The position numbers and the translations under genes were made by a program. The notes under the pieces are model-generated. The model did not search any database and was not told where the DNA came from. It saw only the letters and a program-made list of their open reading frames with translations. A stretch of DNA of 64,000 nt from Melanocharis versteri (lineage: Eukaryota > Chordata > Aves > Passeriformes > Melanocharitidae). Of the stretch, positions 55,401 to 61,400 are shown piece after piece. Each line of letters opens with the position of its first letter. The first letter of the stretch is position 1. The DNA is taken from positions 1,853,505-1,917,504 of the forward strand of contig VZTG01001540.1 in NCBI GenBank assembly GCA_013397845.1. The letters run 5' to 3'.

Positions 55401-58400
55401 CATGTCTGAAAGACAGCCCCAGGCAAGGTAAAGGCCAAATGCAGCATTAGCAGTGCTAAAGACAGGCCTTCATTTTCTCCTGCTGAAGGACCTGCAGAGG
55501 TCTGTTAGCATCTACATAAGGAGGGGACAAAAGAACTTGAGCACTGTATTTCCCTTCCCTGCCTTGAGCCCAACGAATCACAGAATGGTTGAAATTGAAA
55601 GGGATCTCTGGAGGTTGTCTAGTCCAACCCTCTGCTCAAGCAGGACCACCCAGAGCCAAACATGTCCAGACAGCTTTTGAGTATTTCCAAGGATAGCGAT
55701 TTCACAACCTTAATTGGCAACCTGTGGCAGTGCTGGACCACCCTCAGTGCTTCTTGATATTCAGATAGAGTCTCCTTTATTTCAGTTTGTTCCCACTGCC
55801 TCTAGTACTGGCTCTGGACACCACTGAAAAGAGCCTGGCTTTATCTTCTTTACATCCTCCCTTCAAGTACGTATATACAAGATTCCGCTTGTGACTTTTA
55901 TTTTCTAGGCTAAACAGCACTCCCTTAAAGAAAGTGCAATCAAGCCAGACCAGGAAGCACTGATTCAGGAAACAAAAGTGTTAAGATCCCATCCCTCTCC
56001 CTACTCAATAATTTATAATGCCTCAAAGCACAGAAGATCCTGGTATTTGTCAGTATTCAATATGGAAAGACAGGAAATGTACATGGACATAGTTCCTCTG
56101 ATGCAGGAAAATCCAAGTAGCTTCTTACTACTAAAGCAGCGTCCCGAAGATGTTGAAGGGGCACTACCAACACTACAGATGCTAGTAGCTACACCTCACA
56201 TGATCAAATACTGAATTGGAAGTTTATAATCTTTGAGACAACTAATGACCTAATGAAAACATAATTCAAAACCTAATTCGGCCAAACGTGAGGAAAGAAA
56301 AGGAAAGAACCACATTGCTCCTTATTTTGACACACAAGCTCAGTTTTTAACATCCTTAAAGAAGGCATTTCAGTAGGAAAAGCTTCTTTGTAAACACCAC
56401 TAGATGGCAGTGAAGGTTGACATCTCCCAGGGAGCAGATCGAGAAAAGGGATTTTGTAGGGTCCTGTAAACCAGTACTTAAAAAAGAATAAGGGAAGAAA
56501 ACAATAAATTCACCATGGCATTCCAATTCTAAGACAACACAGTGTCTACACTTAACAGTAAATACTAAATGATTCACCAGGTTTAGGTGCAACATTTTGA
56601 CAATAAAAGGGATGCTTCATCTACAGAACAGCTGTGTTTCAGCAAAGGCTCTAAAACTTCCAAGTCCAGAGACTACTTCTGAAAGGTGTAAAGGTGCCTG
56701 GGGTAAGTGGGATGATAAGAGACATGGGAAGAAAAAAAAACCAACAAAAAGAACCTAAACCATATACACTATATAACCACTAACGTGTATGCAAAAACAA
56801 AGTTTACACCTTCACTGAAAAGCTAAGTCCATAGATTTAAAAATAAATTACTGTGTATTACTTTTGTAATCTTCATGTGTCCCTGAAAAAAAAAATCAGC
56901 AGCTCTACAGAAAGAAATTGACTAGGGAACAATAAAAAGAGCTTTTTCAATTATATTAATGGCAATGGGCAGTGTAAAAATAACACTGGGTGAGGATGGT
57001 CACCTCACAAACAGGGACACAGAAAAGGCACAGGTGTTTAACACATTCTTTGCCTCTGTCTTCAACAAGGGGCTCTCAGTGCCCTGAGCTGGAGACCAGG
57101 ACTGGGAGAATGAACAACTTCCAGTCAACCCTGAAACTGTGCGGGATCTGCTGCTCCAGCTGGATCCCTACAAATCTATGGGGCCTGATGGGATTCATCT
57201 GACAATCCTCAAAAAGCTGCGGGATGTCATCCCAAAGGCACTCTCAATGATTTTTGACCAGTTTTGGGAATCTGGAGAGGTCCCAGCTACCGATCAACAT
57301 TGTCTCAGTTTCCAACGAGGGCAAGAAGGAGGAACCCACACTCTACAGGCCTGTCAGTGTCACTTCAGTGCCTGGTAAAGTTATGGAGAAGATTATTCTG
57401 GGAGGTGTTGAAAAACACCTGAATGACAACGCAGTCATTGGTCACAGCCAGCACGGCTTCATGAAAGTCCTGCTTATCAAACCTGACTGCCTTTGATGAC
57501 AAGGTAACCCACCTAGCTGACCAAGGGAAGCCAGTTGATGTAATCTTTTTGGATTTCAGCACAGCTTTTGATACTGTGTCTCACAGGATCCAGCACACAG
57601 ATGGATAAACACATCACGGGGTGAGTGAGCAACTGGCCCATGAGCTGGACACAAAGGGTTGTAGTCACTGGGGTGACATCAGACTGGTGACCTGTCACCA
57701 CTGGGGTTATTCCACAGGGCTCCTCAGCCCTGTGCTCTTCAACATCTTCATAAATGACTTGGAAGCAGGACTGGAAGAGATACAAAGCAAGTTCACAGAT
57801 GATACAAAACCAGGAGGAGCTGCTGACTCTCTCCAGGGCAGGAAGGCCCTGCAGAGAGACCTCCACAAATCAGAGGGCTGGGCAATCACCAACCACATGA
57901 AGTCCAATGAGGGAAAGTGACAGATTCTGCACACAGGCCAATCCTGAACATATGGACAGACTGGGAATGAGATGCTGGAAAGCAGCACCATGTAAAGAGA
58001 CCTGAGGGTCCTGGTCAATGGCAAGTTGGAAATGAGCCAGCAGTGCCCTGGCAGCCAGGAGGGCCAACCCTGTCCTGGGGGGCATCAGGCACAGCATCCC
58101 CAGCTGGGCAAGGGAGGGGATTGTCCCGCTCTGCTCTGCACTGGGGCGGCCTCACCTCGAGTGCTGGGGGCAGATTTGGGCACCACAATGTAAGAAAGAC
58201 ATTAAACCATGAGAAAGTGTCCAAAGGAGGGCAACAAAGATGGTGAAGGGCCTTGAGGGGAAGCCGTGGGAGGAGCAGCTGAGGGCACTTGGTCTGTTCA
58301 GCCTGGAGGAGACTGAGGGGAGACCTCACTGCAGTTACAACTTCCTTGTGAGGGGACAAGGAGGAGCAGGCACTGATCTCTCCTCTGTGGTGACCAGTGA

Positions 58401-61400
58401 CAGGACACAAGGGAATGGCCTGAAACTGTGTCAGGGGAAGGTTTACTGCAAAAAGATTCTTCACCCAGAGGGTGGTTGGGCACTGAACAGGCTCCTCAGG
58501 AAAATGGTCACAGCACCAGCCTGACAGAGTCCAAGAAGTACTTGGACAATGCTCTCAGGCACCTGGTGTGACTCTTGGGGATGGTCCTGTGCAGGTCGAG
58601 GAGCTGGACTTGGTGATCTTTGTAGGTCCCTTCCAACTCAGCATATTCTGTGATTCTGTGCAATTGGTTGTTTTCTATGCATGATTTTGTCCTGTCTTGT
58701 GTTTAAAGTTTGATTAATCACTATGCAGCCTGCTATATAATTATAATTACAACTTACTCTTCCAGCTTCATCCAGCGCCAGAATACAAGCCTTCTGACCT
58801 CCATTTTCTTTAAGATGCTGGGTATCTACTTTATATTCCAAATATCCCCCACTGACAAGAACTTTTTTAAGGTTCAGCTGTCTGAAAGAACACAAAAGGT
58901 TAAATTAGTATTTCCCTATTGTGTACTTAATGTTAGTTCTATGACAGTTACCTTTTTCATTTAGACGAGCAGTAAAAAAATAAAGTGGAGGCAGTGACAC
59001 TGAAAAATTACTCATGTTTAGTTTCACCCTACTTGTACTATTTACACAACTGCTAATATTATAGAAGACCATAACTTTTGCTCTTTTTTAAAATATATCA
59101 CATTGTATATCTCTAAGTTCTTCACAAAATTCCATGAGTGAAAATCCGTAGATGATGTAGCTCTGATTTCACCATTACAAAAATTTATTCGGCTGTTTGC
59201 ATTAAAAGATCTATCCTATCCCAGCAGGTCATTTCTCACGGGTTTGCTAGGTTTGGTTTTCAGCTGATCAAAATTATACTAATTATCTTTTCTCAATTGC
59301 TTACTAAAAAGAGCACAGGACACTGCATGAAGTTTCTACAAGTGTCAACACCGTCACCTACAGACACGTAGAAACGAAGTATAAAATAATCATTAAGCTA
59401 TAATATGTCAAAAAATACTGTTAGAATTCGAAGTGAAGCTGAAAAACTAGGGGGGAGTTAGCTGGGCAAAATCAAATCTAAAAAAATCTATTCTAATCTG
59501 CTACTGCAAACTAAGTAAAAGAGAACAGGACTGAATAATTTCCTAAATTCTTGCATCAAGAATCCAGTTTCTTCAACAGGTTTTACATCCATGTTTTAGC
59601 ATATGGACCAGACGATTTTACAAGGTACTTCTTGCAACATAAATTACCCTTTATAACATACTATATGTTCATGTTAATTATGAAATTCAGACCCCAAATA
59701 ACTGATTCAAAATCATAACAACATAAAAAAACAGAATAGCAGATCTTCAATGCCTCTACCAAGATGCACTTACAACACAAATTCAGGCTAACAGAGGAAG
59801 CAAAAATACCAGTTTTAATATTTTTAAACCTACAGCACAAAATATTTCCTCCTAATGTGTTTTTTAAATATCTTTGGTAAACAGCAAGTGACACCTTAGC
59901 TTCTTGTATTAAAAAAAAACGTTAAGAAACAAACAAAAACAACAGCCCTAGTTGATATGAAAGAACTACAAATGAAGAAAACACAGGGCACCACTGTATT
60001 ATCTGTACTTTATGCACAAAAATCTTCAAAATAGCTTGCAAGTACACAACTACAGTGAAATCTTCACCTATTGTTCTTCATGACAAATTAGAAAAGTAAC
60101 ACATACTTTGAAGCTATCTTTTTGCACTGATAGTCTGCAAGTAAATAAATATCTCCTCTTTCAGAAACACATACTGTAGCGCCATCACTTGCAGAGACCA
60201 GGGACACAGAGATGTCTTTGTGGTGTAGAGCAGAGACTTGGCGAGGTGCAGTTACACATTTTTCTCCATTAGGATCCAGCAGGTAACCTAGAAAATACAA
60301 CACACGCCAAAACTAAATTGTCATTCCACACATTGTGCACTTAAAAGATACTTTACTACACTACTTTGAAGAACCTTTAAATTCCAAAAGATTTTTTAGG
60401 TAGTCGGATAATTTGTCTTCAAAATATTTAGACAGATGAGACCCACCACACATACTTGTTAGTTCACTACAAACACCACAAAACCAAGATGTGATACATA
60501 AAAATGATGTCAGGCATATTCTACAGGGAATCTATTCAATGTGGTGGTACCTCTTTGATTCCAAAAAAATAATATTTATTTCATCATATTTCATCTATTA
60601 TAAAAGAATATTATTTCATCGTTCAAGATAGTCGAAATACTATAACACCAGCATAAACTACAGATTATTTCAGACATTGGAAGACAAAAAATAAGCTTGT
60701 CAAAAAAATTACTGTAAGTGCAGGTAAGCATGAAGGCAGCAGTTACATGAAACAGAAAAGGTTGGAGCTGTAATGCAAGGACTCTGAAAACATTAAAAAA
60801 GTAAAAGAAAAACAGGCCATTGCTGCTCTGTTACAACAAGAAACCTAACCTCAGGACTCTCATACACAGCACAATCCTGTTTTGTGTGGAGGGCACTTAT
60901 TCCTGCACCTCAGAGCAGAGCAGGGTACAGACACCCAGGAACAAGCAGCAGAGCTGCCTCTACAGCAGGAAGAAACCCTGCCATAGGACAGTGTAGGACT
61001 GTGCTCAAATGTCTTATGGATCAAGGCTTACCACCACAGGTCTACCACGGTGCCCAGCTGACACAGCCAATATCACTTATATGATTCAATTACTGTCTCT
61101 CTATGGTACTGCACTGGGCCATGTGCTAGCCAGAATAATCCCAACAACACAAGCAACCACAAAAAAAGCTTATATGATGGGTGCATATAAAAAAAAAGGC
61201 AAAAACAAACAAGAAGATATTCATTAATAAGACATTTCTCTGACAAAGACAAGTTTTTTCACATACCTTTGACACCTTAAAATAGAAACATAGAAAGAGC
61301 TGGAACCTGAGGCCAGAGCTGATGCAGATTAACTCTAAGTACCAGAGATAGCTAACAATTTTGTTTGCACATAGACCCAAAACTGCAAAAATGCAAATCC

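Noticed and set aside
57139..58524. Host protein-coding genes in the plus ORFs around 57-58.5 kb
   Set aside because: All translate to pieces of CR1 reverse transcriptase in different frames.
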